Assembly (NCBI GenBank): GCA_027574665.1
Contig: CM050648.1
Coordinates: 41,015,700 to 41,079,699 of the forward strand
Source of the DNA: Rhynochetos jubatus
Lineage: Eukaryota; Chordata; Aves; Eurypygiformes; Rhynochetidae
DNA: 64,000 nt
Direction of reading: 5' to 3'
Every line of letters begins with the position of its first letter. Position 1 is the stretch's first letter. The position numbers and the translations under genes were made by a program. Shown piece after piece: positions 48,361-60,700 of the stretch. Under the pieces are notes generated by a model. It saw only the letters and a program-made list of their open reading frames with translations. It ran no database searches and was not told where the DNA came from.

Positions 48361-51300
48361 ATAATAGCCAGCCCTGTGAGTCTGGTTTGACAAATTAATC
48401 CAATCCTGCTCCAAATAAAGAGATTTGTAGTTTTCAATGAAAAATTAACTCCCTGGCTGTGCAGCGGGGACATCGCCACATGCACTAATGGCATTGTTAC
48501 CGAGAGACAGTGCTGCACCGTGTCTGTGCTCAAGGGTCTGTCAAACAGCACATGGTTCGGTGTTGCAGCAAAGAATTAATGTAGAAATTTGTGTATCATC
48601 TGTGAAACATTTGCCATCATAGGACATAAAACCTAATCCCAGGATGTAGACAGTAGTCTACAAAGGGTGGGTTGATGAAGCTGGCCATTCTCTAATCCCC
48701 GGCCTTCTTGAGGGACATCCATATAGCTCAGACAGGTTAAGGTGAGGAAGTTGCTCACAATGAGCATCCCATAATGTAGGAAAAAAAAAATCGTACTAAA
48801 CAAATTTCATTACATATTTGTACTACTGATAGGAACATGAGAAAGGAGCAACACGATTAGTAAAAGTGAGACACTGTATGGGCACCCATGTTTCGTCCAC
48901 AAAAGGAAAGAGTGTAAGAAGCTCGGGGAACTCAGGAAGCCTGGGAAAACTGCTGGAACAAAAAGCAAAATCAGAGAAAAGGTTCTACCCAGATAAACAC
49001 AGTGGGGAAAGGTCAGGCATGATTTTTTTTCCATGTATCATTGCATGGGAAAAGTTTTCTGGTTTGTGTTCTACAAGAGCTCTAAGGCTTTCAAGCCCTT
49101 TAACATGTTTTAGGAAATCGCAAGGCCATTCAGGGCAGCATGGCATTCCCTGACAGAATATTAACGAATGTTGTCCATATTATAGGCTTTGCTTTATTCA
49201 CCTCAACAGTACAAAAAGCCACATGCTGATGTATGAAGTCTACGACAGCGCTTTTAATGAGACATAGAGGGAGACTGAGGCTACAAAGCTCAGCAGCTTG
49301 CCAAAGTAAGTTCCTACTTTTCATGTCTAGACTCCTGAAATGAAAGCCTTTGAGTCGAGTTGGGCAGGTGAGCACTTAGTGTGGTTGCAGGGCAAGTTAG
49401 GTGTCTCAGAACAGCTTTCACAGATGTTGGAAACCTGTCAGAGTTCAGATAGTTACTAGGAGAACAGAAGTAGGTCTGAAGTCCTGTCGATCTCCTCCCC
49501 TGTGGCACATGGTTCTGTGCTGCCAGGATAAACTGTCCAACTTCCCTGGGTTTTCTCCAAATCACTTTCTCAAATGACTCAGGAGAGACCAATTCCTCTC
49601 CTCAGGTGACAGCAGCAGCAGCAGTCTTCTGGCCAGAAAGCAGAAAACCTGAGTTTATTTTCTGCTGTTTCCAAAGAGGACACCAACTCATTGTCCCATC
49701 TCATGGTACAACATCCCAGCCACAGGACTAAAAGGTTTCCCTCAGTAGAAGTATTGTAGATGATGTCCCTGAAGTGAAGTTCTAGCTCTGAAGAACCATT
49801 TTTGTAAAATGTGCAGGTGTCCTTGGAATTAGGCAGCACTACTGGGGAATTTGACTGCAGCATTTAATTTTGATATTAGTCTGGACTGGGAATCTAAACC
49901 AATTTTCTACCTACATCTAATCTTCCCTTTCTCAAATCGTGTAGAATTCAGTGTTATCTTCCTCTTCAATTTTCAGTCTGAATGCTTTTTCCAGTTTTGG
50001 CCAAAGAGCAGAAGTTTTCAAGACATCCTTTCCCACCCTTCTGAGCTTAAAACATGTACTAAAGCAATGATGTGGTGTGTTTGCCATCCTTTGTGCCTGT
50101 ATCCGAGTGATTTAGAGAAGCAACACTATGATGTTGTCCAGCAGTCTTTTGAACAGCTGGGCTTTACAACAGTACAGACAAATAGCTGAGGAGAACAGAG
50201 GCTTTTGTAGTAGTATGAACAAAATATTCAGAAAACAGAAATGATGAAAGAATCTTCATTTATTCCAACAGCTAAGTGTGTAGCTGAAATTCATATTTGA
50301 TGGGACTAGATAAGTAGCAGCAAGCCCTTAATGTAACTGCACAAAATACTATTATGCCTGTGCTATACAAAGATTATATGTGGTGATAACCAGATACAGA
50401 CACTGAGGGAGGAAAATAAATTCCCATAAAACACATTCTGGGACTAGTAAATAAAGAAAAATACAACAGAAGTATAAAGATAAAAGTGAAAGAGATTTAA
50501 AGGTAGGGTTTTTCCCAGAAAGGGTCTGTCCACTGAATCTAAATCATGTCTCAAGCTACGGTTAAGGAAAACTTATCAGGAAAAATGTTGTCAGGGCACT
50601 AAGTCTGGTAAGGGCATCTAAGGCCCATTGGTGCACTCAGAGAGCAGCGCGATAAATATGAAATAAGCGTTTTGTTGTGCGTAAGGTTGTCCTGCTCTTA
50701 GGCTGTCTAAAAAAGGCTGCCTCTGGTGCTCCTCACTAAATAGACCTTAGCGTGCCACCCACAGTCCTGTTAAAGAACGATACTAAACACAGTCACACTG
50801 GCTTGTTTAACTAGACTCTAAGCCTATGCAGAGAGAAGATACCTCTGTGAACACTTAACCTGCTTTCGTGCCTGTATTGCACAAGCCTTCTGATCTGCAC
50901 TCCTATGCAGGTGCAGTCCTGCGTGTTGAGCCGTGAGCAGCTGGCATAGGAAAGAGGACTCCAGTACTAATTGCTTATCCAATGCAAATATAAAAGCTCC
51001 TGGCTCTAAGAGGCCCTTGGTGTGCAGGAGAAGGTACCCAAATGGTAGGGTTTCATCTCCTGCCAGACCGAAATAAATATGCTGGACTGGAAGGAAGAGT
51101 GTTGTGGGTAGGGTTTGACTCGGAGATCAGCATTGAGGTATTGGCCATAGGACTTTGCTGTGTTGATTCCTGTCTGTAATGAAAAACACTTTAAAGAACA
51201 TGTGATCTAAACTGAGATATTTCCAGATGACTTCATCACAGATTTCGGCAAGCAATTAAAGTGTTTAACTACCACGGAGTGTATGTATCCTCAGCTCCTC

Positions 51301-54282
51301 AATGCTGGATCTTGTTAGGCGATTACATCCAGACCAAAAAACCCTCTGTTCTGAGCCATTTTCCCCCTGCAGTCAGCTGTAGAGGGTGACCAAAGGCATC
51401 TTCCTATCTATCCTCCTTACTGAGCTAAACAGACAGAGCTCTCGCATCCCCTCTCTCTCTCCAAGGTATGTTTACTTGTCCCTTTGTATCTGTCATGACT
51501 GTTCCCTGAATCCTCTCCAAATTGTAAACATTTTCCTCAGGCTGTGGAGAAAACAGTAACACAGGATTGCAGTAACAGTCAGATTCATGCCAAATGAAGA
51601 GGGAATATAATTTTTCTGCTCTTAAGATCACTCTGTTTACAGTCCAAGGATCACATCAGCACCACGGCCCACTGCCTCACAATAAGCACTTGGACTGAGC
51701 TGAGCTATTTCTTCACAACGTAGTGACTCCCTCTGCACAGAGGGCTAACTCAAGTGACATTATATGTGACCGCCTGAAAATTGGCTTACACTGAGCAGCT
51801 CGCCCCTTCCTCTTCATCACTCGCCTTTACCACCCTCCCCCTGCCATCTGCAAACCCGATCAGCAGTGATAGAGGTATGAAACGGTTCCAGGTCCTCTCT
51901 CAGTGGAAAGAAATAACTCTGCCCAACACATGCCCCACATTTGCAAGGAGTAGTTAGTAAGTTTTCTATCAGTTATATGTGCAACGCTACTGTTTATCAT
52001 TCTAGCTTTCACCCTGAAGGTTGTGCTGAACCCTGTCAAAAACTTCTAAAAGTCAAGCATCATTATGTTTATCAGCCAACTTCACCAAGAAAACCTATCA
52101 GGTTGGTCAGACAGGATCTGTTTTCCATCTGTGCATGTGAATTGCCATTAACTGGATTTGTAGCATATTAGCACTTAAAAGGAACTGTAGCACAGAACTA
52201 TATTAGCACTTAGGTTTGCTTATTCAATGTCAGCTGTTTATTATTTGCACAGGAAGAGGCTGATAGGCCCATAATTGCCTAGACTATTCCTCTTGCCTAT
52301 TAAAATACAATGGTAACTTTTTAAAATGTCTAATGGAAATTCTTCAGTGCTCCCAGATCGACTAAATTTCAGCATTAACGTTCATTGAGTTCCTTTGCCA
52401 GCTCTTTGGAAACTCATGGGTATGGGACAACCAGATTGCTGATTTGAAAATATCTTCTTCCCCAGCTGTTCTCTAACATATATTTCAGCTACAACTGGAG
52501 AGTACATATTTGGCATTGACATATTCTATACTATATGCTGTACATACACACAAATAAAAATTTTTCCCTCTTTTTACAGTACTAGTGGACTGACATAGCT
52601 TACCATTTTTGCATTAGTGAACTTTAGAAAGAATTGTGTTATTGTTTAATTTGTGGTTGCTTCAAATATTCTCAGTTATGATTAATATTTATTATTAGCA
52701 ATTTCTCCTTTCTCCCAATAAATAGAGGGACAATTTTAATCCTTTCTCTAAGCCAGTATGTTTGAATGATTTAGGCTTTTCTTTTTCTCTTGGGAAATGT
52801 GGCTTCTGGGATAATTCATACAATGTTCATAAACATTTGCAATTAAAAATTCACATCAATTATTTACCACAAGTTTTTTTACAGATAATTGGAAATTACT
52901 TATTTCTGGATTCTTCAAACTGTACGTTTACAGAGTTGTGCCATATGACAACTAGGAAATGTGCAGTATAACAAACTATTGGGATTGGGATCAGTTTATT
53001 GATGACCTAAAATGAAGAGAATTTGGAGGGAGTCATAAAGACAAACAGAAGTATCTTATGTTTTGTGTAATAAAAACCAAAAAGTGGAGCCCGCGCAACT
53101 CTGCCAGAGGTGCGTGTATTTGAAATGCTGTGTCAAGAAAGCAAGTTTTGCAGTCTGACTAGATATTAGTTGATCAGAAGTATCTTCAGCGACTGAACTT
53201 CCAAATGAAGCTGACTCCCTCTTCAGAACTGAATATGATATTCAGGAAAAACTCTCCTAAATAAGTCCTAATCCAGTATTGAGACTGCCTCTGGGAAGAA
53301 GTCATCTAGTCTACTATTAGTGCCAAAGATTTGCTCACTGTAAAGAAGGCATTATGGTTATCTCATCACCAGTTGTGGTGATCAACCCATGGGACACACA
53401 GATTCTAAAGGGATTACAATTTCTTCGTGATGTAAACCTTGATGGGTCGCCGACACCTGCTCCTAGATATTCCTAGATGACATATGCTGGCTGGGGAAAG
53501 AGTCTCCGAAAGAATTCTCAGAAATTCTGTGGGTTTTTGAGTACTCAAAGTGGCAATTTTGCATCACAAAGTGTGTTAAGATTTACAGTTATACTATCAT
53601 TGTCAGGTACCCTTTACCATTGTTCCCTGCTTCACTCTCTCAGCTTAATCAGCCACGAATTTCTAGCTTTATTAATAACCACATCAAGAAGGGTATGTGC
53701 GGAAGGGGAATGAACTGCCAGCGGTTTATACGCAAGCAAAGTAGGTCCATTGATTGCAATTGAGTGTATACCCTTTCACTTGGCTGGGGATCTGGCCCAT
53801 CGTCCCTGCAAATGGAAGTACTCATGAGCATGATAATAATGGCATGGTTCATCAATGGTATGTTTTATAGCCCTTCTGGTGCTGTTTATTTGACTTTTCT
53901 TAGTCCAGTTTTAATCATTTAACTTGTGGGTTTTGTACTGAAGTGATGTCTATATGCAAATAATTTCTTTTTAGCTAACATAACCGTTGTGCAATCTGCT
54001 TGACATCAGAAGGCGAAAGGCTATTTTTTAATCTGTGCTACTTAAAGCAGAGAAATTAAATTATTTATATTGCTTGTTACTGTTTACAACGTTTATTTGG
54101 TCCAATATTTGCAGCTGGGCAGATGTCTGTGTTTTTTCCTGTGCTTTTGTGTACAGGGGAACTACTTTTTTTTTTTTGCGAAGAAAGGGAGAAAGCAGGA
54201 AAATTGGCTTTGCCAATACTTTTCATATGTACACAAAGGAAACATCTTTTATATGTGTATACATGTGCATCCACATAAATAT

Positions 54283-54314
54283 GCATGCATATACACACGC
54301 ATGCATATACACAC
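54283..54314. repeat. Perfect 16-bp tandem duplication, Z-DNA-prone
   Basis: GCATGCATATACACAC occurs twice head to tail (54283-54298 and 54299-54314). The surrounding 60 bp largely alternate purine and pyrimidine, a composition that favours Z-DNA. Confidence 0.9.
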
Positions 54315-54629
54315 ACAATCCTTATTCATGTGTTACAATTTTCCATGACAGCAAACAAAATAACAAGTAGGCTCTTATTCAAATGGGTGCTTTGGGATCT
54401 GTACCTGGCACCGTGGATTCCACAAACATGTGCAAACACTGTATCGTATTAAAAACAGTGATAAACAACCATAAACGAAAGCTGTGATAAAATATTTTGT
54501 CCAGTGGATTTAAATTAACCTTTTGCAACCAAGTGGCTCATGGGATACGGCTTAAAAATGTGCTCTCTCTTTGTACAGAATAGGAGAGCAGAGCAGAGAC
54601 AAGATATCTGAAATTCAGCTGGCCACGGT

Positions 54630-54730
54630 TTTGGGCAACCTGTTCTAGCCGACCCTGCTTGAGCAGGGGGGTTTTGGACTAGGCAGTCTCCAGAGGTGCC
54701 TTCCAAACTCATCTAATGTTGTGATTCTAT
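54630..54730 (+). mobile_element. CR1 LINE, short 3' tail
   Basis: The sequence has GGGCAACCTGTTCTAGCC, then a GACCCTGCTTGAGCAGGG hairpin-like segment, GGACTAGGCAGTCTCCAGAG, CTTCCAAACTC and a TGTGATTCTAT tail. The GCTTGAGCAGGG form marks a CR1 subfamily different from the copies at 21, 28 and 41 kb. Only about 100 bp remain. Confidence 0.9.
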
Positions 54731-57700
54731 TAAGCATCTTCTTTTCTTCTCTGGGAAGAAAAACTCACTTCTCTCAGCCAAGTTTTAGGGGATTTCTATC
54801 AGCCTCAGGCTCCAGCAAGCCACCAGGGATAAAAGAGAAGAGGACCCTGAGTGGGTGAAGATGCAGAAAAGAGTCAGAGAATGAGAAAGATTGTGGTATA
54901 TTACTTTTTTAAAAGAAGTAACTGTGACTCCAATTATAAAACATGAGAAGGGCAGACATCAAGGGAGAAAATCCATGATTAAAAACTTGGGATCCTCTTG
55001 AAATGTAGGAGTATTGAGCTTTATAAATCTTGATTTATCCTCTGAGATGGGCTTTTCTAAACAGCTGAAGAACCTTGACCTCTTTTTGCCAAGAACTAGA
55101 CTTGATGCTAAAATCATTGCTTGTATTTGCTTTGGTCAGGCAAAGCAGCAAATACAGCAAGCAGCAAAATTGCATCGCACTGCCATGTTAGCCTAAAATC
55201 AAAATAAGCAACACAGTAGAGCCCATTTTCTCAGTGCCTAAAATCTGCAGGATACTAACCACACTTTCTGTTACGCTCGAAATACTGTGGATAGTTTGCA
55301 TCAGACTGCAGACCGCTGTCTGGGACACACACTTAACAGCAGTCTGTCTCCCAGTTCTGTGCTGGACCAGTAATTCCTGCTTCCAAACAGGACAGCTAAA
55401 CTACTGTTATTTAGTTTCATTTACCAGCATTGTCATTAACCCAGCTGTAGGACCTATTGGCTGTAGTTTTATTAATTGTTACATGTCACTTTTACCGACA
55501 CTTAGGCCCAGGCTTACCGTGCACAGCTTGAATTTATATTAATGGATGCTGTCATTAACACTAATTAGCAATGTGGGGGTAATGCACCTGCACCAAGCAG
55601 GACTTGCTGTCCTGTGATCTTTGTTTTTGCAGCTTGTGAGTGTGTCCCTGATCTCCATTCTTAAGAACTACCCTAGCTGTCATCTCCTCTTTCCTGTGTT
55701 CGTACGTCTCAGCAAACAGGCTCCCTGTCTCCTCACTCTTCAGCATTCTCCTGCAGTCTGGATTCATCTCTTCAGTATTCACCTACATCCTTTGCCTTTG
55801 GATTGATTGCATGTTTTTGAAAGGCACTGCTTGCATGATGATTTAAGGCAGTGGTTGTAATAGTCCTTGTGAAGCGTGTTATTTTCTATGATTGTCGTCA
55901 ACTCATTCATTAGGTTTTTATGTATTTTTTTATGGTTTTAACTTATAAGTACTGAAATGTAGTGATATTAATATAAAACTATGACAAGCACCTAGTCTTT
56001 CTCTATTCCAAAATATAAGATGTTATATAGTGTAATTAATGGCAGTTAAATGAAGAACAAATTCAAGGAAATATTATTTCATGCAAAATACAAGATTTAC
56101 AGCCCCAAGAGACCTTTTGAGTGAAATAGTGAGTTGAGTGATTGGATTTTTTAAAGATCTAGATAATTATGTGACCATTAGCATTTATAATTACACTAAG
56201 ATAATTAAGTATAATGAAACCTCATGCTACTTGGTATAAACAGATTACTTACAGAAGTCAGGAAGGAATATGTTTTAGGAAATCAGCATTTCACAACTGG
56301 CCAGGTGTATTTTGGCTTTGTCATGCAGACTTTTTTTCAAACTTTTCCAATCAGACAGCAAACACATCTGTAGGCAGAATGATAGATTGAACGGGGTAGC
56401 CATCTATTTTACTCTAGAATACCCTATCTCCTTACCAGTTGAAGATAATAAAGTTTCACTGTCTATTTGTGAAACTCTTTATAAGGGTTCAAAATCGACT
56501 ATTCAAAATTGCCACAGAGGAAATCCTATTTGGAGGTATGTCAGCAACCTTACCTCCTACATCGCCTTCTTGTTGCTCTTCCACAACCAGGAATTTCATT
56601 GATGGACACTGTAGTCTCAGAAGCCAGATGTGTTTTTGAAAAGAAATGTCATTGATCTAATAGAGGGCAGGCTTTTGGCTGAAGACAGAAAGTTCCTGTA
56701 TGAATATTTTTAACCTAGACACGATTCGCAAAGGGTTTTTTTAAATAAAAATAAGTGTGAATCAGAGATATGTCACTGTTGTTTACAAAGTTGAAAATCT
56801 GTCTTAATGTATTGCACAGCCTGGTTCTTATTTATTCATTCATTTAAAATAAGACAGTTACAACATTTTGCTGGTGAATATCTTCGCTTACAAGTTGCAT
56901 GCCTGAATTATATAACCCTGCATATATATTGAATACCACAAAGTGAATGTGGTTGGATTGAAATATCAGTCTATTTTGGCTGTGTTTGGCATTTGCTTTC
57001 ACATTATGTGGTCACAAAGAACAAACCTGATGTAGCCTAGGTATTTCTTGCCCATTTTGTCCATCAGGTGATAAGCAGTACTATTTTTCCCAGGCTGAGG
57101 TATAACTCTGCAGCCATCTGTTGTTCTGAAAGAGACTGTGTTTAAATTCCTGAAGAGAAGTTTAAAAATTAGTTGGAAGTCAATAGACAGGGCATATATT
57201 CCTGGTTCAAACAAAGGTTTTCTTTGTTGGCAAGTTATGCAATACATCAGTATGTTGCTTTCCTGAGCTGTAAAGCAATTATAGCAGCATTTATTTCAGC
57301 CACTTTGGAACTGCAAAGATTTATAAAGCTCCTTGAGACCCAGCTGTCAACTGTTCAAAGGATAATGCTTAGACTTTCAGAACTGTGGACACTTGTAGAA
57401 ATTATTAAAAAACAAGCAAACAAAAAAACCCAAACAACTCCAGCAGCACACTCAGTGCACTTCAGTCGCTAACAGCCACTCAGCCTATACGCCCAGAATA
57501 GAATTAGCCCACAGTAACACCTCCTGAAATGCACTAAATATGAACGTCTGCAGATCCACTCCTATTCATCTGCACATTTGCTAATGTAGGCATAGCCAAA
57601 GAGCTTTTCAGGTCAAAGGACAGTCCCAGTTACTCCAAAAGATAAGTAAATGCAAGAACCTTTTAGCACAAATGAGGCGCACAAAATAAACACATCATTA

Positions 57701-60700
57701 TAGCATTTACTAGCTGAAGTTTCTGCTCAGATGTGTTTTCCAAGCAGAGGCTGACACATTGCTATCCATTTCATACACATGCATACATATGCATGGGTAT
57801 AACAAACTGTTCTAAGAGCTGAAAAGGAAAGTTACATTCCCATAACAAGAGCCTCTGCTATTGACCACCACAGTAGTTTATTCCTCTAACTGGAGCTAAG
57901 GTACCAGTAGCTGGACAGATTTCCCACTTCACTTGCAATGGCTATAGAAAACCAGGGCTCAGAGTTCGCTTCACTTGTGCCCTTCGGGAATTGTTTATCT
58001 GCCTGCGTATCCATCTGCTGCACTTACACAATTCACATGACCGCGGTACCTGTAACTTTACACCATATGAGCAAACATTCAACTCAAATTTCTACGTAGT
58101 CTTAAAGAAAAGGGAATCTGCAGCCATTTTAATAGGTTCAATGACCAATGGATTCAGAGCAGCTAATGGGAATCAGTTGGGATGGACTTCCCTTCTTCCT
58201 AAGGAAAATATCTGCTATTCTTCAGCCCTGATACAGTGCTTTCTAGTTCTCATAAACTCCCTTGGAAGTTTCAGAAAAGTAACATACTACTGAAGTATCA
58301 ACACACAGGATCTTTAAAGACTCATTTCTCGTTAAGCTGTCTCAGCTTCAGCCTGCCAACCGAGTCAGCCCAGCTTGGGTTATATTTCACTCACTTTTCC
58401 AAAATCCACTGCTGCTGAGTCCTGGATTATCCTTGTCTAAAAATTCAGTCCCCCTGTGTCTGAAGGTGAAATTTGGTTTAGCAGCGGGAAGGTGTTAACA
58501 CAACCGCATTGTGGAGATTAACGTTACAGCAAATCATCAAAAGAACCAGAAATATCCAACACACTCAAGATATCTATTTTTGATGAAAGCTTCAAGAAAG
58601 TAATAAGAAAATAGGGTTTTATAGTAGGTCAGTTATTAATTTTTCTTGGAACACCAACAAGAGCTTGGCAAGAAGCAACATATCTGCAGTATAATTTTTT
58701 ACTTTTTATTTAATAAGAAGTTTCATATACTATTTAACTTCCTTTGTTCAAACCAAGTATTTATTGCTTCACCTGCTTTGAACTAGGAACTGTGATCTCA
58801 TTAACAGAAGGTTAGAAACAGTGCTTACTTTCATTGCAGTTCCCGTAAGTATCCCTGAAATAGCGCTGAAAAAGGACTGTGTGATACCTAGCAGCAGCAC
58901 TCACGACGGTTCAAAACTCATGCCCCTCCCGTGTTGAGTGTTATAACTACCCATGCGCACACAAGAGCAAAAAAGAGTGAAGCAACTCTCCTTTTTCTGT
59001 GCTCAGGTCCCAAGAGGGGGCATCACTGCTATCCTGGCACCTTTGAGCAGTTAAGATGTTCCTGGTTGTACTTGCTAACCTGCAAAAGGAGTAAGAGAGC
59101 CACAGAAGGTGGTACTACCACCCTCTTCCTGGCCAGCCCCTCTGAGAGAATGGCCACTATGCCAAATAAATTGTTGTGCCCACTACGCATGTGTCAATTG
59201 TGCTGGCTCTTGTGTGAGAGCATGGTGACAGGAGAGTATGATCATAGCAGCACTAGCCTTACCCACATTCGCTTTAATGTAATAAAAGCTAAGGTGAAAA
59301 GAGCAGTGATACCTTGTAAGGGTTTGCAACATGGGTAACTCCGCAAAGCAAGAACTCATTTCAGACAAGAGTCAATGTCATATCTCCTAAAGTGTGGTTC
59401 CCCCTTGTTCTGCTAATGTTCTGTTCTGCCACTCCACGACAGCCCTGTCTGCTCAGCCGTCTCACAACATCTAGTTCTCATAAAACATGCTTAGTACGTC
59501 ATCATGCTAACACCAGCATAACTGGTTTTATTCTATACTGCTGCTCCCGGTGAGCTGGTGTGTGTGAAGTCCCACTCCACTGATGGTGATTCTGGAAGTG
59601 TTTTGGGGGGCAGTCTGAAAATCTTTTAAAGAACCAGTGGCTCCATCACCTTTCCAGTCATTTGAAACAATCCCAGTTAAAATCCAGTTGCTTAAAACAA
59701 AAACACCAGGCGTATATACTAGATATAAATGAATATAATGCTGGGAAAACTAGTGACCAACTGATAGAAAAGACCTGATTTAACAGGGGATTGCCAGCTA
59801 TGATGTCTGTTACACTAATCTTTGATCCACATGGTTAAAACAAAACAAAACACTCATATCTGTCAACTACAGACTCACACTGGCCACACTTAGAGAAGTT
59901 CATGCTGTAAAATTAGTACCTTCCCTACTTAATCTGTCAGATCTACATGAAGCAGATCAGAGAGGAAGGAATTGTGCACCAGCTGCTGGACAGGGGCCCA
60001 AACAAATGGCCTTGCAGAGTCAAGTGGACTAGCTCATCTAAGACACACATTTCATTGGCATCTAAACTTTATCAGTCTATGAAAACATAGCCATTTGGTT
60101 TGAAATGTTTCCCATCTGAGCTCAAAGGTTTCACACTAATACTTCTGTTATTGCAAGAAATCAAAGCAGCAAATAAAAAAACCTTTTTCCCTAAAGCCTC
60201 TCGCAGAACTATCATTGCTGCTTCAGACACAGCAACAAAACAAACCAAGATCTGTTTGGAACCACTGACTTAAAATCTGCAGTATGTGCACTCGAGTATG
60301 GGTGCTAGTCATGCATGTGCATAATCATGTTAAAACTGCGAACCCATGAGCCTAAGCTCAGACTCAAATCACAGTTCCCTGAAATGAATCGGACAACACA
60401 GGGAAGAGCTTTTCCTGAGTAGCTTCTAGCTTTTCTACATCATATCCTCATATACTGTGTTGGGGGATGAAGAAGAGAAATATGATTAAGGTATTTCAAG
60501 CCTGACATGAATATTTTTCCAGTGGAGAGGGTTTTGATAATGTAGGCTTGCGGACTGAATTTGGAATTTGCTTTGCTTTTGTAATTGGGCTTCAAATGCC
60601 AGCAGAAAAATCAAGGCCTGAGAAGCAAACTAAAAATATATTTCAAGGGAATGCACACATCTGTGGTACCATAAAACTATTAGGCTACTGAATGCCTGTT

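Larger units (their letters stand above)
46732..54629. other. Intergenic DNA
   Basis: No gene is recognised. The stretch holds a 19-base A run (47317-47335), a CTCF-like motif (47707-47719), a possible very old CR1/L3-type fragment (48270-48360), and an alternating purine-pyrimidine tract near 54250-54317. Frames of up to 112 codons show no known domain. Confidence 0.75.

Noticed and set aside
58931..59338. 135-codon intergenic frame
   Set aside because: No family resemblance, no promoter or splice context, and the length is within chance for 64 kb of six-frame sequence.
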